A stretch of DNA of 64,000 bases, from positions 112,864 to 176,863 of the forward strand of contig CAYVHV010000001.1 of NCBI GenBank assembly GCA_964451305.1. Direction: 5' to 3'. Below are positions 15,432 to 25,019 of this stretch, piece after piece. The stretch is from SHLQ01 sp964451305 (lineage in GTDB: Bacteria; Actinomycetota; Acidimicrobiia; Acidimicrobiales; SHLQ01). The position numbers and the translations under genes are program-made. How positions within the stretch are numbered: the first letter of the stretch is position 1; the number at the start of each line of letters is the position of its first letter. The notes below the pieces were generated by a model. That model had not been told where the DNA came from. It searched no databases and saw only the letters and a list, made by a program, of their open reading frames with translations.

Positions 15432-17188
15432 CCGCAATGATCTTCAACCTTGTGCGCCAGCCGTCGCGCAGTGGTTTCTCCGGTTGGCGAATCGTCGTAC
15501 TCGGTGCTGCAATCTGCCTCATCGGCATCGGCATGATCTACCGCTTGGTCTCACTCCAGGTTCTCGAACCCGAACGTTTCGTCGAGCACGGAGAAAGCCA
15601 GCGCATTCGAACAGCTGCACTCGCGGCCGAGCGAGGCTCGATCGTCGATCGCAATGGTGTCGAGCTCGCCGTCTCCACTCCACGAGAGAGCATTTGGGCA
15701 GACCCCCGCCTGATCACCGACCCCGAAGGAACCGCAGCACAGATCGTCGCGGTTGCGGGTGGCGATGCAGAGCAACTCACCCGCCGGCTCTCGAACGAAG
15801 AGGCCAAGTTCGCCTGGATGGCCCGCCAGCTCGACGACGATGTCGCCGAGGCGATCTTGAGTCTCGACCTGCCCGGTATTTACGCGACCGAGGAACAGGC
15901 GCGTATCACCCCATCCGGAAGCGACGTCGCCCGCGGCATCCTCGGTCGGACCGATGTCGATGGCATTGGCCTGTCCGGGCTCGAAGCCCAATACGACGAG
16001 TTCTTGACCGGCGAGTCTGGACGCATCGTCGTCGAACGAGGACTTGCCTCCGGTGGTGCACAAGCGGTCACAATCCCCGACGGCGAATACGAGTTGATCG
16101 CCCCAACCGCAGGCGATTCGCTCGTGCTGACACTCGATCGAACCGTGCAGTTCGAAGTCGAGAACCTGCTGCGTCGAACCGTCTCTGACTCCGGCGCAGA
16201 ATCGGGCACCGTCATCGTGTCCCGTACCGCGACCGGCGAGATCCTCGCGATGTCGACCGTGGCTCGCAACAACGACGGCAACGTCGTTGTTTCAGGTGAG
16301 AACAGGGCCGTCACGTGGATCGTTGAACCCGGCTCGATCAGCAAGCCACTCGCTATTGCCGCCCTCATCGAAGAAGGGCTTATCGATTCGAATACCACGG
16401 TTGAAGTAACCGATGAACTCGAGATCTACGACCTCGTCGTGACCGACAGTGTCCGTACCGACCAAACCGTCATGACCACCGCCGACGTTTTGCGCAACTC
16501 GTCGAACGTGGGCGTGGCGTTGCTCGTCGATCGCATCGGCGATGAGACCTTTCACCAATACCTCACCGACTTCGGCCTCGGTTCGCCGACCGAGCTCGAT
16601 TTCCCCGGAGAGTCTTCGGGCATTCTGCACCCCGAAGAGGAATGGTCGGGAATCTCGCGGCCCCAAGCGGCGATCGGGTACGGCTATGCCGCAACGCCAC
16701 TCCAGATGCTTCGCTCGTACAACGTGTTTGCAAACGGTGGGGTCATCGTCGAGCCCCACCTCGTGGCCGGTATTCAGGACGCCGAAGGCGACCTCGAAAT
16801 CGTGAGCCCTCGCGAAGGTCGACGAGTGATCTCCGAAGAGACCGCACGAGAAGTCACGTCGCTGCTCGCAGGCGTGGTTAGCGAAGGCGGCACCGGCGTG
16901 CTCGCGTCGGTTCCCGGCTACCAGATCGCGGGAAAAACCGGAACCGCACTCATCGCTCAGCCCGGCGGCGGCTACCGAGACGAATTCGGTGAAGTGCACC
17001 TGCTCACCAGCTTCGCTGGCTTCCTTCCAGCCGCCGACCCAGAGCTGTCGATCGTGGTCATGATCGAAGAACCAGAAGGTGAAGCCTCGGGTGGACGGAT
17101 CGCCGCTCCGCTCTTCGGCGAAATCTCGAACTTTGCGCTCCAGCACTTCCGCATCCCGCCGGCTGAATCGGTCGTCGATGTCGGGTAG
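15428..17188 (+). CDS. ftsI: Penicillin-binding protein FtsI (septal transpeptidase)
   Basis: 586 residues. Septal peptidoglycan transpeptidase. An N-terminal helix (about 20-40) anchors it, a dimerisation domain follows, and the transpeptidase has the active Ser in SISK (within EPGSISKPLAIA), SSN in RNSSNVG and KTG in AGKTGTALIA. The C-terminus has no PASTA repeats. Translationally coupled to ftsL, and the murE start lies inside its last codons. Confidence 0.95.
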   Translation: MTAMIFNLVRQPSRSGFSGWRIVVLGAAICLIGIGMIYRLVSLQVLEPERFVEHGESQRIRTAALAAERGSIVDRNGVELAVSTPRESIWADPRLITDPEGTAAQIVAVAGGDAEQLTRRLSNEEAKFAWMARQLDDDVAEAILSLDLPGIYATEEQARITPSGSDVARGILGRTDVDGIGLSGLEAQYDEFLTGESGRIVVERGLASGGAQAVTIPDGEYELIAPTAGDSLVLTLDRTVQFEVENLLRRTVSDSGAESGTVIVSRTATGEILAMSTVARNNDGNVVVSGENRAVTWIVEPGSISKPLAIAALIEEGLIDSNTTVEVTDELEIYDLVVTDSVRTDQTVMTTADVLRNSSNVGVALLVDRIGDETFHQYLTDFGLGSPTELDFPGESSGILHPEEEWSGISRPQAAIGYGYAATPLQMLRSYNVFANGGVIVEPHLVAGIQDAEGDLEIVSPREGRRVISEETAREVTSLLAGVVSEGGTGVLASVPGYQIAGKTGTALIAQPGGGYRDEFGEVHLLTSFAGFLPAADPELSIVVMIEEPEGEASGGRIAAPLFGEISNFALQHFRIPPAESVVDVG

Positions 17189-18659
17189 GTACGAGCGCTC
17201 TCTGATGGACCTCATCACCGAGGTCGATGCGCGAGCTCCCGGCCTTATCGAGAACGCCGCTGCCCTCGTCGGGGCGGCGGATTCAGACGTTTTGGTCTCG
17301 TCGATCACTCAAGACAGCCGCAACGTCGGGTCCGGCAGTCTTTTCTGCGCGATTCGAGGCCAAACCGCAGATGGGCACGACTACCTCGAATCGTCGGTCG
17401 AGGCCGGAGCTGTCGCTGTGCTGGTCGAGCGCGTTCATGATGGCATCGACCCCGCCGTCCAGATCGTGAGCGCGGATACCCCACGGGCGACCGGGTTTCT
17501 GGCTGCGGCGCTCATGGGCCAACCGGCAGATTCGCTATCACTCGTGGCCGTCACCGGCACGAATGGAAAGACTTCGGTCGTGACGATCCTCGCTCACATC
17601 GTAAATGCGTGTGGGGGAGTGGCGGCCTCGATGGGAACACTGACCGGTGCACTTACCACCGCTGCTGCTCCGGATTTTCACGCAGCACTCGCGGGGCACA
17701 AGGACGATGGCGTAACGGTCGTCGCTGCTGAAGTCTCGTCACATGCTTTGGATCAGAAACGGATCGCTGGAGCGAACGTCGCGGTCGCTGCGTTCACGAA
17801 CCTCAGCCAAGACCACCTCGACTATCACTCCGACATGGAGGACTACTTCGAGGCGAAAGCTCGGCTCTTCGGGGCCGAGTACGGTGCGGACGCCGTCATC
17901 GATGTCTCCGATGAGTACGGTGCTCGCCTCGCCCGGATGGTCGAACAATCCAGCGTCGAGGGGACTGCTCTGGTCCGCGTGGCTGGCGATGATATTGCGC
18001 ACGCAGGAACGCTCAACGAGGGCTCATCGACATTCATCTGGCGCGATCGAACGATCGAACTTCCGCTCGGGGGAGCGTTCAGCGTCAACAACTCGATCCT
18101 TGCCGCCGAGGCTGCTTTTCTCCTTGGATTCGAGGTCGATGCGGTCGCGGCCGCCTTGGGTTCGGTTCCTCCGGTGCCTGGACGATTCGAGTCCGTCGAC
18201 GCCGGCCAACCCTTTGCGGTGGTCGTCGATTATTCCCACACTCCGGCGAGCGTCGCTGCAGCCGTGGAGAGCGCCCGTCAGCTCACGACTGGTTCGGTGA
18301 TCCTCGTCTTTGGCGCGGCGGGCGACCGTGACCCGGGAAAGCGGCCATTGATGGGCGAGGCTGCCGCCGCAGCGGATCGTCTTTTTGTTACCTCTGACAA
18401 CCCTCGGACCGAGGACCCTGCAAAGATTGTGGCCGAAGTGGTTGCTGGAATCCCGGAGCACGATGACGTCCACGTTTTCGTCGATCGGTCCGAAGCCATT
18501 TCACATGCCATCTCGGGTGCAGCACCCGGAGATATTGTCGTCATTGCGGGGAAAGGCCACGAGGATTATCAGATCGTGGGAACAACTCGCACTTACTTTG
18601 ATGACCGTGTCGAGGCGCGCCGTTCATTGGCCGCTGCGGGATGGGAGACTGTGGCGTGA
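17178..18659 (+). CDS. murE: UDP-MurNAc-tripeptide synthetase, meso-DAP type
   Basis: 493 residues. Adds the third residue to UDP-MurNAc-L-Ala-D-Glu. The ATP loop is VTGTNGKTSV, and SDNPRTEDP carries the DNPR motif that marks enzymes adding meso-diaminopimelate rather than lysine, so the wall is predicted to be DAP-type. The ATG at 17178 overlaps the ftsI end by 11 bp; the ATG at 17205 is an alternative. The stop overlaps the mraY GTG. The usual next gene, murF, is absent. Confidence 0.94.
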   Translation: MSGRYERSLMDLITEVDARAPGLIENAAALVGAADSDVLVSSITQDSRNVGSGSLFCAIRGQTADGHDYLESSVEAGAVAVLVERVHDGIDPAVQIVSADTPRATGFLAAALMGQPADSLSLVAVTGTNGKTSVVTILAHIVNACGGVAASMGTLTGALTTAAAPDFHAALAGHKDDGVTVVAAEVSSHALDQKRIAGANVAVAAFTNLSQDHLDYHSDMEDYFEAKARLFGAEYGADAVIDVSDEYGARLARMVEQSSVEGTALVRVAGDDIAHAGTLNEGSSTFIWRDRTIELPLGGAFSVNNSILAAEAAFLLGFEVDAVAAALGSVPPVPGRFESVDAGQPFAVVVDYSHTPASVAAAVESARQLTTGSVILVFGAAGDRDPGKRPLMGEAAAAADRLFVTSDNPRTEDPAKIVAEVVAGIPEHDDVHVFVDRSEAISHAISGAAPGDIVVIAGKGHEDYQIVGTTRTYFDDRVEARRSLAAAGWETVA

Positions 18660-19711
18660 TTCGTCTTCTCATCGCCGCGGCCACCTCGGTGACGCTCTCG
18701 CTGTTCGGTACTCGTTTCCTCATCGACTTCCTGACCAAGGCAAAGGTTGGTCAGCCAATTCGTGAGGATGGGCCCGAGGGCCATCAGGTCAAAGCCGGAA
18801 CCCCGACGATGGGTGGTATCGCCATCCTCTTCGGCGCGTTCTTCGGGTATATCGCTGCCGACATCGCCAACCTCTTTGGCGTCGGCACGTCGATCATCTT
18901 CACCCGTACCGGGCTCATCTTGATGGGCACGATCATCGCGACGGGCATGGTTGGATTCCTCGACGACTGGATCAAGATCTCGCGCGAGCGAAACCTGGGA
19001 CTGAACAAGCGGGCCAAGGTCATTGGTCTGGTGTCGGTGGCGGTGGCTTTTGCTGTTTTGCTCACCACCTTCACGAACGTGCATACCGAGCTCTCATTTG
19101 TTCGTTTCGATTCGATCGGGTTTGACCTCGGCCGTGTTGGCTGGTCGCTGTGGGCAATCCTGCTCCTCCTCGCAACCGCGAACGCCGTCAACCTCACCGA
19201 CGGCCTCGACGGGTTGGCATCGGGCGCAGCGATTCTGAACTTCGCCGGCTACACGTTTATTGCGTTTTGGGCGTTCCGTCATCCAAACGACTACGACATT
19301 CCACACGCACTGGACCTCGCCGTCATCTCGGTATCGATGCTCGGCGGTTGCGTTGGGTTTCTGTGGTGGAATGCTGCTCCCGCACAGATCTTCATGGGAG
19401 ATACTGGCTCGCTCGCGATCGGAGCGGCGCTCGCTGGACTTGCGATCACGACAAACACGCACCTGCTGTTGCCCATCATGGGAGCGATCTTTGTCGCCGA
19501 GACCGTCTCGGTGATCCTGCAGGTCGGGGTCTTCAAGCTTCGCAATGGCAAGCGGCTCTTCCGAATGGCGCCGATCCATCATCACTTCGAACTTGCGGGG
19601 TGGCCGGAGACTCGCGTCATCATCCGCTTCTGGCTCCTGACAGGCCTGACCACCGGAGCTGGCGTCGGCATCTTCTACTGGGACTCGATCGTGCAAGGAA
19701 TCACGGCATGA
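18656..19711 (+). CDS. mraY: Phospho-MurNAc-pentapeptide translocase
   Basis: 351 residues and about ten membrane helices. Transfers phospho-MurNAc-pentapeptide to undecaprenyl phosphate, forming lipid I. Family motifs are FLDDWIKI, NAVNLTDGLDGLA, FMGDTGSLAIG and the HHHFE loop. The GTG at 18656 overlaps the murE stop (GTGA), and its stop overlaps the murD ATG. Confidence 0.96.
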   Translation: MIRLLIAAATSVTLSLFGTRFLIDFLTKAKVGQPIREDGPEGHQVKAGTPTMGGIAILFGAFFGYIAADIANLFGVGTSIIFTRTGLILMGTIIATGMVGFLDDWIKISRERNLGLNKRAKVIGLVSVAVAFAVLLTTFTNVHTELSFVRFDSIGFDLGRVGWSLWAILLLLATANAVNLTDGLDGLASGAAILNFAGYTFIAFWAFRHPNDYDIPHALDLAVISVSMLGGCVGFLWWNAAPAQIFMGDTGSLAIGAALAGLAITTNTHLLLPIMGAIFVAETVSVILQVGVFKLRNGKRLFRMAPIHHHFELAGWPETRVIIRFWLLTGLTTGAGVGIFYWDSIVQGITA

Positions 19712-21057
19712 GCACCCCGATCGCTGCCGGAGAGACCGCGGTCGTGCTCGGTCTCGGCATCGCCGGACGAGCCGCGGCTACGGCACTCGCACGTCGTGGC
19801 ATCACCGTCGTGGCGGTCGACGATCGTCCAACCGCTGCCACGCAGACGTTCGCGGAGGACCTCGGTTGCCGGCTCATCACCGACGCAGACAGCGCAACCT
19901 TTGACGACCTGTTCGCCAGCGCAGCGCTGTTTGTGCCGAGCCCTGGAATCCCAGAACACCACGTGGCCTTCGCAGCCGGTCGCAAGGCGGGAGTTCGCAA
20001 AGTCTCCGAGTTCGACATTGCTCGCTGGTACGACGAACGGCCGATCGCTGCCATCACCGGCACCGATGGAAAAACGTCGGTGACGATGTTGACCGTCGCG
20101 ATGCTCGAAGCATCCGGGGTCTCCGCCGCCGCGGTCGGCAACACAGAAGTCCCGCTCGTCGAGGTGATCGATTCTCCCGAGTTCGACGCATTCGTTGTGG
20201 AGGCATCATCGTTTCGGTTGGGACACAGCGAACAGTTCTCTCCCGTCGCGGCTGCCTGGCTGAACTTCAGCCCCGACCACCTCGATGTTCACGAGTCGCT
20301 CGAACACTACGAACTGGCAAAGGCGCGGATCTGGTCAGATCTTCCCGCTGGCGCGCTCGCCGTCGCTCCGATCGATGACGCGACCGTGCGCTCGCATCTT
20401 CCCGAATCCGACGATGTCGATGTCGTGATCGTGAGCAAGGAATCCGCGCCCGAAGCAAACGCGTTCGTGGAGGGCGGCCGGTTGATCGTCGACGGTACCG
20501 ATGTGGCTCCTGTCGATGCGTTGCCTCGAAGCTTCGACCACGACATTACGAACACCTTGGTCGCAGCCGCGCTGGCAATGCGTCTTGGCGCAACACCTGC
20601 GGGTATCGAAGAGGCCGTGCGTAACCACGAGCTTGCACCGCACCGCATTCAACACGTCACCGATATCGATGGTGTTGGGTTCTACAACGATTCGAAGGCG
20701 ACGGTCCCACATGCGGTGGTGACAGCGATTTCTGGATTCGACTCGGTGGTGCTGGTCGCCGGCGGCAAGAACAAGGGCCTCGATCTTTCGGAGATGGCCG
20801 ATGCATCGGATCGAGTGCGTGCGGTTGTTGCGCTCGGCGATGCAGCCGATGAGGTGGTCGGTGCGTTCCAAGGCGTGAGGCCGGTGCATCGGGCTACGAA
20901 TATGGATGATGCGGTGCAGACCGCGGCGACCCTTGCCGAAGATGGCGACGTCGTGTTGCTGTCGCCTGGGTGTGCCTCATTCGATCAGTACGAGAACTAC
21001 GGCGCACGAGGCGACGATTTCATTCGAGCAGTACGAGAATTGGAAGTTTCACGGTGA
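19708..21057 (+). CDS. murD: UDP-MurNAc-L-Ala D-glutamate ligase
   Basis: 449 residues. Adds D-Glu to UDP-MurNAc-L-Ala. An N-terminal Rossmann segment (VVLGLGIAGRAAA) is followed by the ATP loop ITGTDGKTSVTML, NFSPDHLDVH and a C-terminal domain with GVGFYNDSKATVPHA. The ATG overlaps the mraY stop, and the stop overlaps the ftsW GTG. Confidence 0.96.
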   Translation: MSTPIAAGETAVVLGLGIAGRAAATALARRGITVVAVDDRPTAATQTFAEDLGCRLITDADSATFDDLFASAALFVPSPGIPEHHVAFAAGRKAGVRKVSEFDIARWYDERPIAAITGTDGKTSVTMLTVAMLEASGVSAAAVGNTEVPLVEVIDSPEFDAFVVEASSFRLGHSEQFSPVAAAWLNFSPDHLDVHESLEHYELAKARIWSDLPAGALAVAPIDDATVRSHLPESDDVDVVIVSKESAPEANAFVEGGRLIVDGTDVAPVDALPRSFDHDITNTLVAAALAMRLGATPAGIEEAVRNHELAPHRIQHVTDIDGVGFYNDSKATVPHAVVTAISGFDSVVLVAGGKNKGLDLSEMADASDRVRAVVALGDAADEVVGAFQGVRPVHRATNMDDAVQTAATLAEDGDVVLLSPGCASFDQYENYGARGDDFIRAVRELEVSR

Positions 21058-22455
21058 CACAGTCGACTCGGCGTAAGAGCGCAACACCTGCGAAGCAGCG
21101 CANNNNNNNNNNNNNNNNNNNNNNNNNNNNNNNNNNNNNNNNNNNNNNNNNNNNNNNNNNNNNNNNNNNNNNNNNNNNNNNNNNNNNNNNNNNNNNNNNN
21201 NNCCGCGAAGCAGCGCACTCCTGCGAAGCAGCGCAGTACCGCGGCGCGGCCCACCCGGGCGATCTCGTCGAAGAAGACGGCAGCGACCACCAACCGGCGT
21301 TCCACGGCCTCGCGTGCACATACGCACAAGGCGCAGGCCGGTTCACGGCGGTCGCGTGCGAACAAGCGGGTCGGCGTCAGCTCGACGCCGTTCATCATCT
21401 TGGCGTCGCTCGTGGTCTGCTTGTCATTGCTCGGCCTGACCATGGTGCTGTCGGCCTCGTCGGTTACCTCGCTAACCTCGACCGGCTCCCCGTGGGGCGA
21501 GTTCCGATCGCAAGCGATGTGGCTCGGCCTCGGCACGGCGGTGCTGCTCGTGGCGACGCTGATCGACTATCGCCTGCTTCGCAAACTCACCATCCCGTCG
21601 TTGGTGATTGCCTTCGTCTTGCTCGCGCTCGTTCTCGTCCCGAGTATGGGCGTCTCGGTCAACGGTGCACAGCGTTGGTTGAAGCTCGGCCCGGTCCAAT
21701 TCCAGCCGTCGGAGGTCGCAAAGCTCACGCTCGTGCTCTTCGCCGCCGACAACTTGGCGCGTTCAAAACAGGTGGACATCCACCGCTCGCTTAAACCAAT
21801 CCTCGCGGTGCTCGTGGTGTTCGGCGCGTTGATCTTGCTGCAACCAAACCTTGGAACCACGATCATCTTGTTCGTGATTGGAATCGCCGCGTTGTTCGCA
21901 AGCGGGGTTCGGTTGAGCGCAATCGCAGCTATCGGCGGTCTGAGCGCCGTCGGTGCGAGCTTGCTCGCATACCTCGCTCCCTACCGTCGGGACCGACTCC
22001 TCGCCTTTATCGATCCGTGGAACGACCCCCTCGACGAGGGCTGGCAGACGATCCAATCGTTGGTTTCGGTCGCCAACGGCGGCGTCACTGGTGTCGGCAT
22101 TGGCGAAAGCCGAGGCAAGTACGGCTTCCTCCCCGAAGCGCACAACGACTTCGTCTTTGCGGTCACCGCAGAAGAGTTTGGTCTCGTCGGTGCCACGGCG
22201 GTCGTACTCGGTTACGTCGTCTTCGGCGTCACCGCTCTGATCGTCGCTCGAGAAGCCGACCGATTCGGCGCGCTGCTCGTCATCGGTGTGACGTCATGGA
22301 TTCTCGTGCAAGCCTTTATCAACATCGGCGCCGTCCTGGGCGTGCTGCCAATTACCGGCGTGCCACTGCCGTTTATGTCCGCAGGCGGAACTTCGCTCGT
22401 GACGACGATGGCCGGTGTCGGTCTCGTACTCAACGTCGCCCGCAAGAATCGCTAG
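21054..22455 (+). CDS. ftsW: Septal peptidoglycan polymerase FtsW, with assembly gap in its N-terminal tail
   Basis: SEDS-family lipid II polymerase and partner of FtsI. About ten membrane helices begin after TPFIILASLVV. Signatures include VNGAQRWLKLGPVQFQPSE, PNLGTTIIL, AHNDFVFAV and the C-terminal ITGVPLPFMSAGGTS. The GTG start overlaps the murD stop (GTGA). Before the first helix is an unusually long basic cytoplasmic tail containing TPAKQR repeats, one copy left and two copies right of the 100-N gap, then Lys/Arg/Ala/Thr-rich sequence. The printed frames differ on either side only because the gap length is arbitrary. Tail at least 70 residues. Confidence 0.94.
21084..21234 (+). repeat. 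18-bp tandem repeat coding TPAKQR, spanning a gap
   Basis: Copies read ACACCTGCGAAGCAGCGC to the left and ACTCCTGCGAAGCAGCGC to the right, with a further partial copy at the right contig edge. True copy number unknown; at least three. Confidence 0.75.
21103..21202. other. Assembly gap of 100 N inside ftsW
   Basis: Placeholder gap inside the TPAKQR-coding repeat. Confidence 0.97.
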
Positions 22456-22476
22456 CCGAGAGACGAGTCTCAGATC

Positions 22477-23604
22477 GTGCCTAGCTCGAACACATCCAGT
22501 AGTGAAGTTCTGATCGTCGGTGGCGGAACGGCAGGCCACGTGTTGCCCGGCGTCGCTATTGGCCAAGAACTCGTGCGTCGCGGACTCGACGCAGACGTCA
22601 TCCATTTCGTTGGTTCCGAACGTGGCGTTGAGCAAAACCTCGTGCCCGCGGCTGGCTTCCCGCTCACGCTTTTGCCCGGCCGGGGTATTCAACGAAAGCT
22701 CACCACCGACAACATCGGCGCCCTCGCGGGCTTGGCCCGTGCGTTCGTGACATCGTTCTCGCTTCTGCGTCAGCACAAACCCGATGTTGTCGTGGCGCTC
22801 GGTGGTTATGCGAGCGTGCCCGCTGGATTGTGGGCGGTGTTGCTGCGCGTACCCGTCATCGTGGCCGAACAGAATGCTGTGCCCGGGCTGGCCAACACGA
22901 TTATTGGAAAGTTCGCGAAGGCGTGTGCAGTGTCATATGACGGCACCGACCTTCCGCGCTCGGTGTGGACGGGGAACCCGGTTCGCCCCGAAATCCTTGC
23001 GGTGGCGAACGGCGCGACTACACGAACGGCCGCTCGTGCGTCGATCGGTGTTGACGAAGCCAAGACTCTTGTCGTCGTCTTTGGAGGATCGCTCGGAGCG
23101 CGCACGATCAACAACGCCGTCGTGGGAGCGCTTCCAGATCTGGCCGACCGTGGCAACCTTGAGATTCGCCACATCATCGGCAAGCGCGACTTCGCCGACG
23201 TGACATCTCGCGCCCACGTCGATCCCGCCGCTGGCCTGACGTACACCCCGATCGAATACGAGAACGACATGGCCAGCGTCTACGCCGCGTGCGACCTCGT
23301 GGTGTGCCGAGCGGGAGCGACCAGCTGCGCCGAGCTCGCCGTCACGGGAACACCTGCCGTACTCGTCCCGCTTCCGGGAGCCCCCGGCGATCACCAGACG
23401 GCGAACGCTCGCGCGCTCGAAGGGCCGGGCGGAGCCGAAGTTATCGCCGACGGCGAATTTGATTCTCGACGCTTTGTCGAAACGGTCACGCGCCTCATCG
23501 ATGATCCGAACGCACTCGCTTCGATGGCGCAAAACGCACGCGCTGTGGGACGCCCCGACGCAGCCTCGGCCGTCGTGGATGTGGTGGAGGTTCATCGAGC
23601 ATGA
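22477..23604 (+). CDS. murG: Lipid II synthase (GlcNAc transferase)
   Basis: 375 residues. Transfers GlcNAc to lipid I at the inner membrane face. GGGTAGHVLPG is the N-terminal glycine loop, VALGGYASVPAG, AEQNAVPGLAN and FGGSLGART follow, and VCRAGATSCAEL binds the UDP-GlcNAc donor. GTG start 21 bp after ftsW. The stop overlaps the murC ATG. Confidence 0.96.
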   Translation: MPSSNTSSSEVLIVGGGTAGHVLPGVAIGQELVRRGLDADVIHFVGSERGVEQNLVPAAGFPLTLLPGRGIQRKLTTDNIGALAGLARAFVTSFSLLRQHKPDVVVALGGYASVPAGLWAVLLRVPVIVAEQNAVPGLANTIIGKFAKACAVSYDGTDLPRSVWTGNPVRPEILAVANGATTRTAARASIGVDEAKTLVVVFGGSLGARTINNAVVGALPDLADRGNLEIRHIIGKRDFADVTSRAHVDPAAGLTYTPIEYENDMASVYAACDLVVCRAGATSCAELAVTGTPAVLVPLPGAPGDHQTANARALEGPGGAEVIADGEFDSRRFVETVTRLIDDPNALASMAQNARAVGRPDAASAVVDVVEVHRA

Positions 23605-25019
23605 CCGTCTCGACTCCGTTGGACCTGTCCGAACCAACCGACGTTCACCTCATCGCAATCGGCGGTGCCGGAATGGCGGCGATCGCCGAGCTGCTCCACG
23701 GCATGGGACACCGAGTTCGCGGCAGCGACATGCATGCGTCAGCCTCGATCGACCATCTTCGTTCGCTCGGAATCGATGCCATCGTCGGCCATGACGCGTC
23801 CAACGTGGTGATCGCCGATGACGCAGCAAGCGGTGCGTTGGCCAAGATCGCGGCGAAGTCGACGGCGGTCCCCGAAAGCAATGTCGAAGTCCAAGAACTC
23901 GAACGCCATGGTGTCGGCGTCCGTCATCGCGGCGACGTGCTCGCAGCGATCGCAGCCCTAAAGAAGACCGCCGCGGTTGCTGGTACCCACGGAAAGACGA
24001 CGACGACGTCGATGCTCGCCGTGATCTGTTCTCACGCGGAGACCGATCCGAGTTACATCATCGGCGGCGTCGTTCCCGACCTCGGCAGTGGCGCCCGATG
24101 GGGTGGTGGCGAGTGGTTCGTCCTGGAAGCTGACGAGAGCGATGGTTCTGGCTTTGGTCTTGGACACGAGGTTGGGATTGTCACCAACGTCGAGCGCGAC
24201 CATCTCGAGTTCTACGGCGACGAAGCAAACATGGTTGAGGCGTTCCGCGGTTTTGTGGACGCCTCTCCGGTTGCGATCGTGTGCGCCGATGATCCAGGCG
24301 CTGCGGCACTCGCAGGTGGCTCTAACGTCGTGACCTACGGAACGGTTGAGTCCGCGACGTATCGGATGGATAACATCGAACGCGGATCATCGTCGATCAC
24401 ATTCGATCTCGTTCGAGCAGATGAGTTGCTCGGAACGATCCGAGTGCCGATGCCGGGTAAGCACAACGCGCTCAACGCAGCAGCTGCGACCGCCGCCGCG
24501 CTAGAGATGGGTATCTCGTTCGAGGCCGCTCGGTCGGCACTGTCCACCTTCGGTGGTGTCGGACGCCGTTTTGACGCTCGTGGAGAGGCCGGTGGCGTGA
24601 CCTTCGTTGACGACTACGCACATCTCCCAACGGAGGTTCGCGCGGCGCTTGCCGCAGGGGTCGATGCTGACCATGACCGTTTGGTCGCAGTATTTCAGCC
24701 GCACCGCTACAGCCGCACTGAAACCGTGTGGGAGGAGTTCGAAGGGGCATTTGACGATGCGGACCTGCTCGTGCTCACCGACATCTACCCATCGGGAGAG
24801 GCCCCTCGGCCGGGAATTACCGGTGAGTTGATCGTCGAGGCGGCCAAGCGAAGCTCGGGCCACCCCGAGATCATCTACCACGCCGACCGAGAGTCCCTGC
24901 CTCGGGCGCTCGCCGAGATCCTTCAACCAGGTGATCTCTGCTTGACCCTCGGGGCCGGCGATCTGGTGAAGATCCCCGACCAAGTACAGCCGCTTCTCCT
25001 CACCGAGGACCGCGCGTGA
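23601..25019 (+). CDS. murC: UDP-MurNAc L-alanine ligase
   Basis: 472 residues. Adds L-Ala to UDP-MurNAc. N-terminal IGGAGMAAIAE, ATP loop AGTHGKTTTTSM, EADESDGS, and C-terminal DDYAHLPTEV and FQPHRYSRT are typical. The ATG overlaps the murG stop, and the stop overlaps the murB GTG. Confidence 0.96.
   Translation: MTVSTPLDLSEPTDVHLIAIGGAGMAAIAELLHGMGHRVRGSDMHASASIDHLRSLGIDAIVGHDASNVVIADDAASGALAKIAAKSTAVPESNVEVQELERHGVGVRHRGDVLAAIAALKKTAAVAGTHGKTTTTSMLAVICSHAETDPSYIIGGVVPDLGSGARWGGGEWFVLEADESDGSGFGLGHEVGIVTNVERDHLEFYGDEANMVEAFRGFVDASPVAIVCADDPGAAALAGGSNVVTYGTVESATYRMDNIERGSSSITFDLVRADELLGTIRVPMPGKHNALNAAAATAAALEMGISFEAARSALSTFGGVGRRFDARGEAGGVTFVDDYAHLPTEVRAALAAGVDADHDRLVAVFQPHRYSRTETVWEEFEGAFDDADLLVLTDIYPSGEAPRPGITGELIVEAAKRSSGHPEIIYHADRESLPRALAEILQPGDLCLTLGAGDLVKIPDQVQPLLLTEDRA

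Noticed and set aside
21054..21400. ftsW starting at the internal ATG at 21400
   Set aside because: That ATG lies inside the first membrane helix; the GTG overlapping the murD stop and the continuous open frame right of the gap fit better.
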